Source of the DNA: Climacteris rufus
Lineage: Eukaryota > Chordata > Aves > Passeriformes > Climacteridae
Direction: 5' to 3'
DNA: 64,000 nucleotides
Assembly: GCA_013398175.1 (NCBI GenBank)
Contig: VZRZ01006181.1
Location: forward strand, 1,488,676 to 1,552,675
The translations under genes and the position numbers were made by a program. The notes under the pieces are model-generated. The model saw only the letters and a program-made list of their open reading frames with translations, was not told the origin of the DNA and made no database searches. This document shows, piece by piece, positions 33,868 to 45,473 of this stretch. The stretch's first letter is position 1. The number at the start of each line of letters is the position of its first letter.

Positions 33868-36771
33868 CTGGTGGAAATTTTTTTGTACTCAAACCAGACG
33901 TCATCTTGCAGAAATAATCTTACAGGGCAAAAGTGGTGCTGTTTCTCTGCATTCTCATTTTATATCAAGTCGTAAAAACAGAGTTTGGAACCTCCCTTGT
34001 TTTATAATTGACTTCCTGAGCTCACATTTATCTTCTTGTGTTGCTGGCATTTTTACAGGAGCTGACCATTTTAGTTTTAGAAGCTTGTGAAATGATTTTT
34101 AGTTATTAACATTCATGTTGTTCTTTGAAATACATCAGCCCTTGTTACAGACTTCTTTCACTGGGCATATCCTCATTGAGAGAGAAGTTAATTGCACAAG
34201 CACTTTCCCAGGTATCTCTTACCTTAATATGGCTGGTGTGTATGTTCCCTATGTTTGTTACAGTTTCTGTAAGCCTTATCAGAAGAATGATTTAGGAAAC
34301 AGTATTTGTCACAATCTCAGAAGTGGAATTGCATTGCATGGTTTGTGTATAGCATGTAGATGATTAATCTGGCAGCTGGAGCAGTTCTGATTTCCTTATG
34401 TTAGCAGTTTTAGGAGGGCATTTGGAAAAGGCAGAGGGTTTGGTCATAGGTCCATATTCAGAAGAAAACTACATTCTGTTTGTAAGTGAAAAGTTTCTTT
34501 GAAATCTGTTTGAAACAAGAAATTTGTAGTTTAAATATTTGCTTCCAAAAATCTCCTCTAAAAATCTTCTCACTATACTCCTTGAATCTATCTAGAAAAT
34601 ATTTTAATTTTATTTTAGCTTCTAAAATGTAGAAATATTTACCTGCATGTTATGGGGATTGAATAGGTGAAGTCAGCTGTCTGAGTGACTGGGAATCTGT
34701 CATGTGTCCCAGAGTAGGCAAGAGGAATTTGAAGGATCTGCACAAGAGTGTTTAACAGGTGCTGAGCACATGGAGTGCTGTCTTGTTAGATTTCTAGTAA
34801 CTGCCATTACTGGTTCAGTTTTTCAACCGTGCTTGCTCCCAGCATGAGGAGCTCTGTTTTGAAAACCTGGATGTTAGGTTTGTTGCCCAAATGAGAGATC
34901 ATCTCTTTTGAAAAAAATCTCTCCAGTTGTGAATGCTGCACTTGCCGAGAAAGCCAGCCAAATGCCTGCACCTGCTCCAGGTACCAAGCTTGAAGTAACC
35001 CTATTTCAACATAAGCTTTTTTTCTTGCATAGAGCAGGGGGCTTTCCTTTTCCATGCCCCAGGCACCATATGAAGTGGGGTGGTGTGCTGAAAAATCCAT
35101 CCTTTCCTTTCTGGACCCATTTCAGCACCCCAGCTCATGCCACAGATAGTGTGCTGTAGGGAAGTGTTGCCTTTTGCAACACAGGCATAAAACAGCTAGT
35201 TTGTGCCCTAGTCTGGTATCAGCTGTGGGCTGTGTATCTCTTCCTCTGATAATGTTTCCTGCCACACCTTGCTGCTTATCTCTACTGCTGCAGTTTTGCA
35301 AATGGCATAAAAATCCCCTCACAGACAGTTAATGCAACATGAGGTGAACAAATAGCGGGAGACTTGTCACATACCTGCAGAAGTGAGGTGTAATCATCCC
35401 CAGTGCCTTTGCTCAGTGTGATCTGAAAGAAAAGCTGGTTCCCTGTACAAATGGAGCCAAGGGAGTGAGATACCTTGTCGTTTCTGGGGATGGGGCTGCG
35501 AGCTCTAAGTGTCTGTGCATCTTCACACCAGGGTCCCCCAGGGAGATATGTACACTATCATTACTGAATCATTCAGTGTGCTGTTGAGCACATGGGACTG
35601 TCAAACTTCTGAGTTAAATCTACTCATAACCATTGCAAAGCCATTTTGATGCCTATGACAGTTAAAACCTCTTACGGTGAAATCATTTATTGCAGCCTAA
35701 CATTTCTCTACAGTGAGTAGGTGCTTCTAGTAATCCTTGAGAAAGATCAAATTGAATTGTAAAAGGTGTTTCCCATTGTGGCAATGGCTAAGTGCTTAAC
35801 CATGTGAGGGTCCAGGGGAACACTGAGCCTCCATTTCGATAAGGACACCATCTGGAAACTCCACAAGAGGAAATCAGCAGAGGTTCAGAGAAGCACAGAA
35901 AGGGAAGTGGCCTCGCAAATCAGTAGCTCTTTTCACTAGGAGGCATGCATGTGTGCATATGTACAAGCAGGTGTGATTGCAGGCATCTAATCTTGAAGTT
36001 GTTTTACATGTTTCACACATGCAAAGGCATGTGAGATGAGGCATCATGTGTTTTCTTGGTGAGAATTATATGGGGTGTCACACTCTGAGCTAAGTAGTCC
36101 CCAACCCTTCATTTTCTTGTTTTTCTTGTTGTTATTTCTTCCTTAATGAGATGCATTTGGACTGACCCAAGCCATTTTTCTCTCCCCTTGGCGTTTATAC
36201 CTGTTATGTGGTGGTGCAGAGTCATTCATATTCCCACCACAGAGCTGTTAGAAAAGAAAAGGCATGACTGTCCTTTCAGCTAGTAACATTTTGAGATCTG
36301 AATATCTTCGTTAGAAAGGTCGTGAAAAATGCTCTGGTGTTCTGCTCTTATCCTGTGATTTAGCTTTCAAGTCCAGAGTGCCTAGATCCCATGCAGCCAA
36401 GCATGGGACATGCACGGGGAAAATACCTAAGGATTGGTGCCTGGACTACTCCCAGTCAGTAGTGCCTGTTGTAACCACTTACAGGCAAAAAGGAGGATGG
36501 GAATGTACAGTCAGAGTGCTTTTGGCTTGGAGAGTGTTGGTCAGTGTGGTTTCCCCATAGACAAAATTCCATTTTCTGAGCAGGTCTAATCACAGACCTG
36601 CCTGATAACCCAGGTCACTGCTAGAGGAGCTTGTGTTTGTCCTGCTGCTCCTTATACTGCAGAGGAATATAGAGTTACAAAGGCCGCTACCTCGATATAG
36701 GATTTGTGTCGCAAAACAGCTTTCACTTGAGAGGGAAAGTTGTCAGATTCTTGGAGAAAAATCCCTTAGCT
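33868..36771. other. Unique non-coding DNA
   Basis: No gene or confirmed repeat. Around 35885-35925 a purine-rich patch faintly recalls antisense MIR but is too diverged to annotate. Confidence 0.5.
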
Positions 36772-36880
36772 CAGGAGTTTCCAAACTTTTCTTCTTGATG
36801 CTCCATTTTCAGGGCCAGTGATCTTTCCTGCAAGATTTCGGACTTTTTTGTTGGAGTCAAGACCCCTATTTTGGGATCTT
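36772..36880 (+). mobile_element. Possible hAT-type DNA transposon end
   Basis: CAGGAGTTTCCAAACTTTTC (36772-36791) resembles the CAGGGGTTCCCAAACTTTTT terminal inverted repeat of hAT/Charlie elements. The following GGGCCAGTGATC and GGAGTCAAGACCCCTATTTTGGGATCT are consistent with old repeat DNA. I did not find the opposite end, so the call is tentative. Confidence 0.35.
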
Positions 36881-37489
36881 CTGCCTTAGCTTCTTACATT
36901 GGTGGGGTCATCCCCAGTGATGCCAAAAAGTAAATCCCTTATGGGCTGTGTCATAAGCTGATCTACTTAATCAGGTGGAAAGAAAAGCCTTAAGCCATCC
37001 CCACTGCCCAGTTCCAAAGATGCTCTGTGGGCTGGTCACTATCACCATACAGAGCACTGCATGGTGTGGCAGCAGATGGACCAGCAGCCCGGCTTACTGC
37101 TCGTGATTTGTATGTCTGCAAGCAACCATGGTGAGGAAAGTACATGGATTAGTGTTCTGGGTGAGAGAGAAACTGGGATGACATGGGTAGAAGTAACCTG
37201 GTGAGAGGATCTCATTCATTCCACTGCTAAAAGGCCAGATCAGCTATACTTGGCTGTTTCCTGACCTGTTGATCTAGTTGACTCTAAAACACCTTCTATT
37301 GGTGGGTTACTCTGCAACCCAGAGCGTTTTTTTCCAGTGCTTAAATGCTTTTACCACTAGAGCTCAGAGATGACTTCTGACCTTAACCTCCTTTGCTGCA
37401 ATTTAGCCACCACTTTCCTTGTTGTATTTGCCGTGGGTATGCAGAACAAAATGTTCTAATGCTTTTTTCTGAGACCTTTCAATTTTTTG

Positions 37490-38640
37490 AAGACTGTTTT
37501 AATGTCTCATCTTTTTCTTTACCATCTTTAAAGTAAACAGCCGCAATGCACTCAAGCTCCCTTAGAAATGGTGTTTTCTCAATTTCTGGTTATTATAATT
37601 GCCTTTTTCAGATCTCTCTCTAGCAGGGCCACACTTCCCTTGGGGTTCATTCTCCCAAGGTGGACACAGTACTCTGGCTTCCCACCATTGTTAGCTAAAG
37701 ATAATTAATGTCTGTGTTTTGCAGGTTTCATCCTTGTACACATATGTTGTATTTTCTTTTTCCATTCTAGCAAGGCAGTGGTGATTCATGTTGAGCTTAT
37801 GGTCTACCATTGCCTTTTTTACTGTAAGCCTCTTTTCTGCCAGAATGCTAACTTGGTTGTTCATCCTCTGTCAATGGAGACCGGTTTTCCTGCCAAAGCA
37901 TAATACCTTGCACACGCCCATATAGTATTTTATTCCACTTTTTATCAATTAATGTTGTAAATGAGATAGTTTTCAATTCCATACCTGTCTTCCACATGTG
38001 CTCCTGCTCAGCTTGCTGTCATCTGCAAATTTAATAAACAGACTTTATCCTGGTCATTAATGAAAATTTTGAATATCAGCAGACTGCGAACAGATCCATT
38101 CAGAAACCCCACTGGTGTATCCTTGCTGTTGACAGTGAACCATTGGTAGCTACTTTCTGAGTACTGTTTTCCAGCAACTCGTACAGCCATTGCATAGTGC
38201 ATTCATCTAGACCATATTTTCTGAACTTGCCTGTAGGAATGTTTGGAGAGAAGGTGTCAGAAAGCCTACTAAGGTCAAGATGTATGACTAAACTCTTTCT
38301 CTGCTGTCCACAAGACCCATTACCCTTCCACTAAAGAAAATTAGATTGGTTTGACGTGGTTTTCCTTGACAAGTGCTTGTTGCCTGTTACTCATCTCCGT
38401 GTTATCTTGCAGGTGCTTGAAAATAGTCTGGTTATTTGTTTCTGTCTGTTCCTGGGAACCAAAGCTAAGTTCTCTGCTTTATAATCCCCTGGTCCTCCCA
38501 TTTATCAAGATACATACCACATTTGGCCATGTTTTTTCTTTTGTGAAGCCAGGCTTAGCTCCTTACTTCTCCAACTGTTTGCAGGTGAACGTTGAGGCAA
38601 AAATGTCAAATGCAAGCATTCTTGATTGAAGATATTGCAC
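37490..38640 (-). mobile_element. Ancient CR1-like LINE, reverse transcriptase region
   Basis: Read on the minus strand, this ~1.15 kb stretch follows the CR1-like reverse transcriptase from the region after the fingers into the 3' part of ORF2. A short intact frame (38008-38202) contains VGFLNGSVRSLLIFKIFIND, aligning with the family's GVPQGSVLGPLLF..IFINDLD. Shifted by one base, 38018-38029 encodes FADD, the catalytic metal-binding box. Further on come a VDHKLNMNHHC-like segment (complement near 37785-37812), and complement matches to the stretch around 37663-37690 that encodes the EYCVQ-type region. Many stops and frameshifts show it is long dead. Divergence is much greater than in the other CR1 copies, so it is older. 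Pol function was RNA-templated DNA synthesis at the insertion site. Confidence 0.82.
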
Positions 38641-38974
38641 CCAAGTAAGGTGCTTGGCTGTACCATCAGACCTCACCAGCACTGTGGGTTTGCCTCACTT
38701 CAGGAGAAGCAATGTCACAAATCTGTATCTAAAATGAGCAGTCTCAAGAGTTTACCTGCAGCGTAAATAAGATAAATTTTGCATTGTTTGGTGTATCACA
38801 GCTGTGGGTGTACACAGAAGCCCTGGGCAGGCCAAATCAGAAGTGCTGTAAATTGGTTAATCTGTTTTAGGCTCTGTCTAGCAGTGTACCACAGAAGGAC
38901 AAGGAAGAGAATCTGAATTGTATTTTATTGATACTGTTTGAAGAGAAAATAGAACAGACAAGTACTTCCAAGTG

Positions 38975-38998
38975 TGTGTGTGTATGAGAGAGAGAGGA
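38975..38998 (+). repeat. (GT)n/(GA)n microsatellite
   Basis: A short GTGTGTGTGTGT run passes into GAGAGAGAGAGG. Confidence 0.8.
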
Positions 38999-39169
38999 AA
39001 ACTAACGGTGTCTGTAACTGGCATAAGCCTTTTTGTGTAGCTACTTTTAGGCAAATAGGCTTTGACTGAGCCTTGTTTTGGAAGATTTAAAAAAATCCAG
39101 GGAGATACCTTTCACATGTTCATGGGCAGTCTCAAATTTGCTTAAAAATGGCAGAGACAAGACAATCCA

Positions 39170-39480
39170 GACTAGAATATAGAAACGGAAAAGCAATAGA
39201 CTGATAGAAGAGCTTGGAAGCAGGGAAAGACATATGAGAGAAAGGTATCAGGCTGAAATGGATGGAGTGAGCACAGGCAGAGACACAGGTGAATGGAGTC
39301 AGGAAGAGAAGAAATTAAGGCTGGGGAAAGAAACTCAAGAAGCAGAAAGAGACCAAAGGTTCATTGGTGGATTTCAGGGTTTTCAGGGACTTAGTCTAAG
39401 TAGAAGAAGCACACCATCTGACATGGAGTGAAGGAATGAGAAAAGATGGGGATGTAGCAGAGCATCAAAACTACTATAAT
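39170..39480 (+). other. Purine-rich stretch
   Basis: The plus strand is strongly enriched in A and G (many AGAAG, GGAG and AAAG steps) for about 300 bp. A 65-codon frame across it is Glu/Arg/Lys-rich only because of this bias. Strand asymmetry like this can reflect transcription or triplex-forming potential. Confidence 0.5.
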
Positions 39481-42400
39481 AAGGACAGCAAGCAGAAGCT
39501 TGAGCACTCAGAGCTGTGCAAGGCTGGGACCATTGCACCAAGCTGGAAGGCAGTGTGCCCTTGGCACTGAAAACAGGGTAGCAGGGAGCACCTGGCTGGC
39601 ACTAAGGTGCAGTCGAGTCTATGACAGGACACAATCAATAGGAACAAAGCTGGCTGACAGATAAAGAGCCTGAGAGTGGTTGTTGTTGCAGTATGAAACC
39701 ACATTGCATTGATTCATGGCACTTGGGGATTAATCTGCCTTCAGGTACACCTGGCTTTTAAAAGTGCTCTAGTTACACTTTTTATAACCTGAAATAGAGT
39801 CAAGTGAACTAAGTTTTTCTCCAAATTGAGAGCTGTCCAGCTCTGGAGTTTGGTTCAGCCAACTAGAGAAAACCAGCCAGTCAGCTGCAAACTTAAAATT
39901 TTCATCCAAGTGCTCCTCTCAATACCTGTGAAATTGCTGATTTGTGTCTTTTAGCAGGAGCTCATCACTTGCCCTTCTGAGTTCTCAGTTCTGATGGAAT
40001 GGTAGAGTAATGGGAGGAGGCACCATGATCCAAAATGTGGGGAGAAATCTGAATAAAACTGTAAAATGGGCTGTGATAATTTGCAAAGAAGTTGTAATGA
40101 GTATTTATTCTGATTAGACCATCCCAACCAGTGTACAACTGGGAATAACAGTCTGGAGAAGGAAGAAAAGCAGTCACAGACAGAGACAGGTGCGATCTTA
40201 GGAAGAGAAGGGAAGTCTGATGAGGTGATATAAGATGGAGGTGTGCACTAAAAAATAGAAGAGCAAAATGTTATTTCTGAGGGCTTTGTCCCAAGGGCTT
40301 TTGATCATATCTCTGCATGACTAAGTGGAGTAGAGAGCTAGGAGTGAAAGAGGTCAAAACTTTTCTTGGGGGAGAAAAAAGAGTGTTTTCATTAAAGAAA
40401 GTATATGGGCAGAAACAGATCTTTCCTTAAGGGTCATTTGTCATCAGCAGGGGCAGACACAGCAGTATGACTCCCACAGTCCTGACAGTTCTGCTGCTGG
40501 AGACAGCCTGGTGTAAGCAGCCTGCTTGAAAGGGAGAGATAGGGTGGAGGAACTGGGCTATCTGGGCCTTTTTCTCTGCTCTTTCACTTCATCCTCACCT
40601 GTGCCAGACCTTTCCAGTCTGATGCTGGTGCTGTCATCATCAAAAATCCAGTGGGCTCCTCACAGCTTAAATAACCCTTTCCCTTCAGATTTGCTGTCTT
40701 TATGCAAACTCCATGAAGATGGGAAGTGACCTTTTCAGCCCTGCAGGGCTAATGCCACTATCTTGGTTCCCAGAAAACACTCCTTCTGGTCCTCTGAGAA
40801 GGTCTGAGGCTAGTCCTTCAGTTGACTGGCAGGCAGTGATGGAGTCTGATTAGGAGTGTAGGAGCCTGTCCCAAGCCTGGGCCAAGGGATTACCCTGCAG
40901 CTGCTCTTGCCTTGCCCAGGGAAAGGTTGAGTTGCCTGGTGTGGGCTGTCATGGGCTGATGATTTGACATTACCTGCTTATAGATCCCAGGACTTGGCTA
41001 GGCCCCACCACTTTAACTTTCACTCTTAGTAAATCACAGAATGAAATGGAGTTTTCTTCCGTTTGACAGGTAAATCTTGGCCACTCTCTGGCTGCTGTAC
41101 CAGTATCGCTTAATTCTGTAATCCCTTTGCCCTCTGTTCCTTGGTGCAGTGAGCGCACGCTGGGAAGCACTGGAGTGACAAACGATTTCTCTGTGCCTGA
41201 CACCTCGGTTGGGAGACTTGATTAAGGGAAAATATCTTTGCATTCATTTTTTTCAGGTGCAGAGAATGAAATGCACCTAAGGAATCATCTGGGGCTGGGA
41301 AACGTTACAGAGATTCCCTGTTCTGCTGTCTGCCCTGCCTCTCAGGCCAGTGCCCTTGCTGTGTTGCATATGCAGCGTGTTTTATGGGGAGATGAAGATT
41401 TGCCTTGCTATTTCCAATTTTATTCTAACAGACACTGAGAGGTTTTCTTCCAGGTCTAAAGAGACTCTGCACTCTTCCTTATACAGCAATCTCCTGCCAG
41501 TCTAAGAGACTTGGGTAATCCCATCCACTCACAAGGTGAGGAGGTGGCTCTTTCACTCACTGCTGCCAGCTGCCAGCCTGGGGAGCCGGAGCAGCTGGGA
41601 GCTTCCCCCGTCAAGAAGGCTGTAGATCATTCCCTCTGGCATCTTTCACCCTGCTTTGAGTGACATTAGTGCAGCTCTGGGAACTGTTATTAGTATTCAG
41701 TGGTACCCTTTTAAGCAAAACCTGAGAAAGGAATTAATCTGTCAATAGGAATGAATATACTGGACAGTGATTTATGCAGATCCTGTACTCAGAGTGACTG
41801 TGTTCCTTTCAACTGCTTCTCTCAGTCTTGTTCCCAGAGCCAATACACAAACTTGCATTTAAAGTAACATTACAGCTGGCTGATCATTTGTTTAACACCT
41901 GGCTGCATGCAAGCACTGCTATACTCTGGAGTCAAAGCTGAGGAGAAATGCAAGTGTCTGTCACTTTTTACAAAGCTCAAACAGTAAGAGACGTAGCCAG
42001 GGCACAGGGCTCTGTTCAGTTATCCAGGCCACATGTACTGGGCTCTGGCATCCTGCACGTGTAGGAACCTTGGCATATGCTTGTAACTTCACAGGCACTG
42101 TGCCTTGCCACTGGATACAGGCATGGAATTGTATAGACATTTCCAAATGTATACCTATGTTAACCTAGAGGTGTGTCTGTGGGAGGAGGAGACTCTGCTC
42201 TTCCTAGGTGGCAAGCACAGCTATGGAATCCTGGCATCCACTGCATGCATGGTTAGAAATACAGCAGAGAACTATTCATTTGGGTACACAGGGTCCTGAG
42301 GGTGCATGTTATGGTGACAGCCTGGTCTGGTTGGAAAAGCACGTTTGTGGGTCAGGAGATTTATGCTGCATTTCTCACTGTCCCCCTTATTTATTGTGAC

Positions 42401-43540
42401 ACTCTGTAGAAGCCACTTCACAGAACTGTCTTTTTATCCTGGTTTCTACACAGAAGGCAATTGCAGCGCTACCAATTCTGGAATTTTTTGTCGCGTGTCT
42501 AAATGATAATTTGTGCTTTACCAGATGCCTCTGCTTCTGAAAGTAAATTGTTCTCAACCTTTTGTGGTTTTGGTGACAGAGCAAGGCTTGAAAATATGAC
42601 TTGCAACCACCCTTGAGGCTCATTAATGACAAAAGGAAGGGGGGAAATGAACTTTTTGTATTGTTTGGAAATCCTTTCTGTTTCTAGAACCCTGATTAAT
42701 GATGTTTGGTGTGATTCAAGGTTGTGAATGTTTATTGGAGTACTGACAGGATTCTTCAGCCTTGTGTAGGCAGGACACTGTGTGTTGCTCCAGTGAAAGG
42801 TGTTGCAGCCTTGCAGGCCCTTGAATTGTACCAGGGGGCTGATGCAGGGGTGCACATACAGTAGGGCTCCCATGCCAACAGTGAAGGCACTCACATCAAA
42901 ACCTATGCATGCTCATGTATTTACATAGGGAAAAGCACCTAAAAATTGAGAGGTTCAAAATATGTCCATGTAAATCACCTGTGAATTGAATAGGAATCAC
43001 AGAGAAGAGCAAGTATATTGAGATATAGTTGTGCTGTTGCATATGCTTTCAGGTGTGACCAGGGTTGGGAATAGAGGTGTAGCCTTCTAATTAAAAGAGC
43101 AACATCTCTCCATCTCAGTGTGTGTGAGTGTGAATTACTCCCCCCACGTCAGAGCATCCCCTGTGATATGCAGAAGCAGCATGGTTGCAGCGGTAGCAGT
43201 GCTGCCAAGATTCTTGATTGAGTTCCACAGTAGCTGGGGGGGTTGGCAGGAAAGAAATAAAATGAAAAACAAACAAGACTGAGCTTCTGAAGTCAGGATT
43301 CATTTCAGCTTGTGTTATAAAACAAGAATGCAATGGAAAGAGGGCCACTCTATAATTGACATGATTGAAAATCTTGGGATAGGAATTGCTTGCATCCTTG
43401 GTGTGGGCAGTGCTGACTGTCATGGGTGCTGGACCACACACTATTGCTACATGCATGTGACCGTCCTTCCAGCTCCTTTCTTCCCACCTTCCTTTCACTT
43501 TCCGGTACACAATACAAGCTCATGCATTTGCTCCCTGGCA
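39481..43540. other. Unique non-coding DNA
   Basis: No gene or transposon recognised. Frames (up to 131 codons, minus strand, 42499-42894) have no domain. (GTGT) sequence near 43119-43132 is short. Confidence 0.5.
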
Positions 43541-43544
43541 TCTT

Positions 43545-43615
43545 TTCCCACCCATTTTGCAGATGGGGAGAGGGAGACTGGCTATTACCCAGAGTTCCTC
43601 ATCTCCCAGCCTGCC
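43545..43615 (-). mobile_element. Possible MIR-type SINE scrap
   Basis: CCCACCCATTTTGCAGATGGGGAGAGGGAGACTGGCTATTACCCAGAG resembles the complement of MIR (CCATTTTACAGATGAGGAAACTGAGG...TTGCCCAAGG). Only about 50 bp align, so chance is possible. Confidence 0.33.
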
Positions 43616-43671
43616 TGTATTATGCAGCAAGCTTCTCTTAAAATTATTGAGATTATTACTGTTGTATATTT

Positions 43672-43706
43672 TATACATACACATATATGTTTTTTATATA
43701 TATTCT
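43672..43706 (+). repeat. AT-rich TATA/CATA simple repeat
   Basis: ATACATACACATATATG followed by T6 and ATATATATTC. It includes the palindrome ACATATATGT. Confidence 0.75.
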
Positions 43707-43859
43707 TCAGTCTCCCTCTGCAGCTGAGAGATGCACCCGGGATTTATCTCTGTAATGAGAAAAGGGAGATAGGGAGAAGTAAGGGCATTTTTCTCTTACT
43801 TGGATTGTAAGTAATTTTGATATTCATTGTAAAAGTTGCTTTTCAAATATTTAAATGTA

Positions 43860-44429
43860 TGTGCACTCACATATCAGTCCTTCAGGATGGATTGTATGTG
43901 ACATAATCACTGTTTTATACCTCTTGTGTTCTGTGATGTTTCCCATATTCGTTCATTTCGTTAACTTCATCTGGAAGAGATGTGAAGATAAGGAGCTGGA
44001 TCTGGGATTAACTTCCACAGCCAGTGCTGTCATGATCTCTTTTCAGAATGGACTAAGACTGGAGAAGAAATGTGGTCACCCTTAACTGAAGCTCTCACCT
44101 TTTCCAACACTGTTGTTTTTGGGCTGTGGAGTGGACTTAAAGTACCTGAAACCTCCTGAAAAAAGTGCTCTTACGTCTCATGGGAAAGTCTGAATGGGGA
44201 TTTTGCTTGATAATTAGCTCAACGTTTTTGGTAATTAGATCAAAGAAAGGGCATTTTGTCTGAGGCAGGAAAAGTGTACAGATTTAGAGGTATCAGTGAC
44301 ACCTGTCCAGGTTTATCTGAGTGTGAAAATCTCTTCTTACACCTTGGGGGGTGGCAGAGAGGGAGAGTTAGGTACCTTTGCTCCGTCTTTGCATGGCTGG
44401 GGATTGTGGCTGGCCATGCTGCACACAAA
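43860..44429. other. Unique non-coding DNA
   Basis: No feature recognised ahead of the second CpG island. Confidence 0.5.
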
Positions 44430-44805
44430 CTCTTCCTCCCGCTTCGTCCTTGGAAGGTCTGCTCCCTGTCAGGTGTGCCATCCTGCCATCTGCTCCCAGC
44501 CCCGAGCAGCTGGTACGATAGCCACAAACGCTGGCAGGAGCGGCCTTCCAGCCGCGTGAATGACAGCACGCGCCGCTGCTTCCCTGGCACGGGGAGCAGT
44601 GCTTGTAGCTGGGAATTAGAGGCTTGTAAACCTGCCGGCTCAAAGGCGGGGGGAATGGCTCTCGGCGGCACTCCCGAGGCGTGGGAATCCGCCTGAGCTC
44701 CCGCCAGTGCCCTCGCACCTGCGTGAGTCCCGACCGGCCCCGGGCACGATGCCTGGGCCATGGCGAGTTGTCACGGTTGAGGTCCGGAGGCGGTGCGGGT
44801 GATCC
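44430..44805. promoter_or_regulatory. CpG island
   Basis: About 30 CpG occur in about 370 bp against a CpG-poor background. Frames on both strands stay open for 145-190 codons, as expected in G+C-rich DNA, and none shows a known domain. A donor-like GTGAGT (plus strand, near 44721) and a CAG|GTGCGA (minus strand, near 44719) sit inside. The island may be a promoter for a transcript on either strand. It lies 140 bp upstream of the LTR at 44942. Confidence 0.6.
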
Positions 44806-44941
44806 CTCCTCATCATCTCTGACTTCATTTGAGTGGAGGGAAAAGTGATCCCAGCTGCAAGAGGGAGGGCAGCCCTGCTCCGCCCCAGACCATTTTATCC
44901 AGCAGCCGTGAAGGCTCTGCCTGAGACATGGTCTCAAGTGC

Positions 44942-45473
44942 TGTGGTTTAACCCCAGCCGGCAGCTGAGAATCACACAGCTCTCACTTGCTCTCCTCCAG
45001 CAGGATGGGGGGGAACAAAAGCATTGGAAGGGTGAGAGTGAGAAATCTTGTGGGTTGAGAGAAAAGCAGCTTAATATAAGATGAATAAAGCCCAAGGTAG
45101 CCAACTAATGTAAATGAAAACAATTTCTCATCACCAACCAGTCGAGGCCCAGCCAATCCCTAAGCAGCAGCCCCCGCCCAGCTTTCCCCATACTTTTTAT
45201 GCTGGACATGACATCCTGTGCTGTGGGATGCCTTTGGTCAGTTGGGATTAACTGTCCCAGCTGTGTTCCCTTCCACCTTCTTGTGCACTCCCAGCTTTCT
45301 CACTGGCAGGGCATTGTGAGAACCAGAAAAGGCTCTGGCCTGGTGTAAGCACTGCTCAACAGTAAGTACAATGTCTCTGTGTTATCAACACTGTTTCCAG
45401 CACAAATCCAAAACACAGCCCATCACAAGCTACTGTGGGGAAAATTAACGCTACTCCTACTAAAACCAGCACA
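44942..45473 (+). mobile_element. Solo LTR of an avian endogenous retrovirus
   Basis: The segment begins TGTGGTTTAACCCCAGCCGGCAGCTGA and ends CCAAAACACAGCC...CCAGCACA, giving the TG...CA ends of an LTR and a length of about 530 bp. Internal blocks that I recall from bird ERV (ERVL/ERVK-like) LTRs are in order: CTTGTGGGTTGAGA, CCAAGGTAGCCAACTAATG, TGCTGGACATGACATCC, TTTGGTCAGTTGGG and GTGTTATCAACACTGTTTCCAGCACAAATCC. AATAAA lies at 45084-45089. No gag, pol or env sequence flanks it, so it is a solo LTR left by recombination between two LTRs. The flanking 5-mers do not match as a target-site duplication, suggesting age or imprecise ends. Exact family is not assigned. Confidence 0.85.

Noticed and set aside
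44240..44937. Minus-strand frames of 173 and 189 codons over the second CpG island
   Set aside because: They overlap one another in different phases and a plus-strand frame of 146 codons, with no domain. This is the signature of stop-poor G+C-rich DNA.
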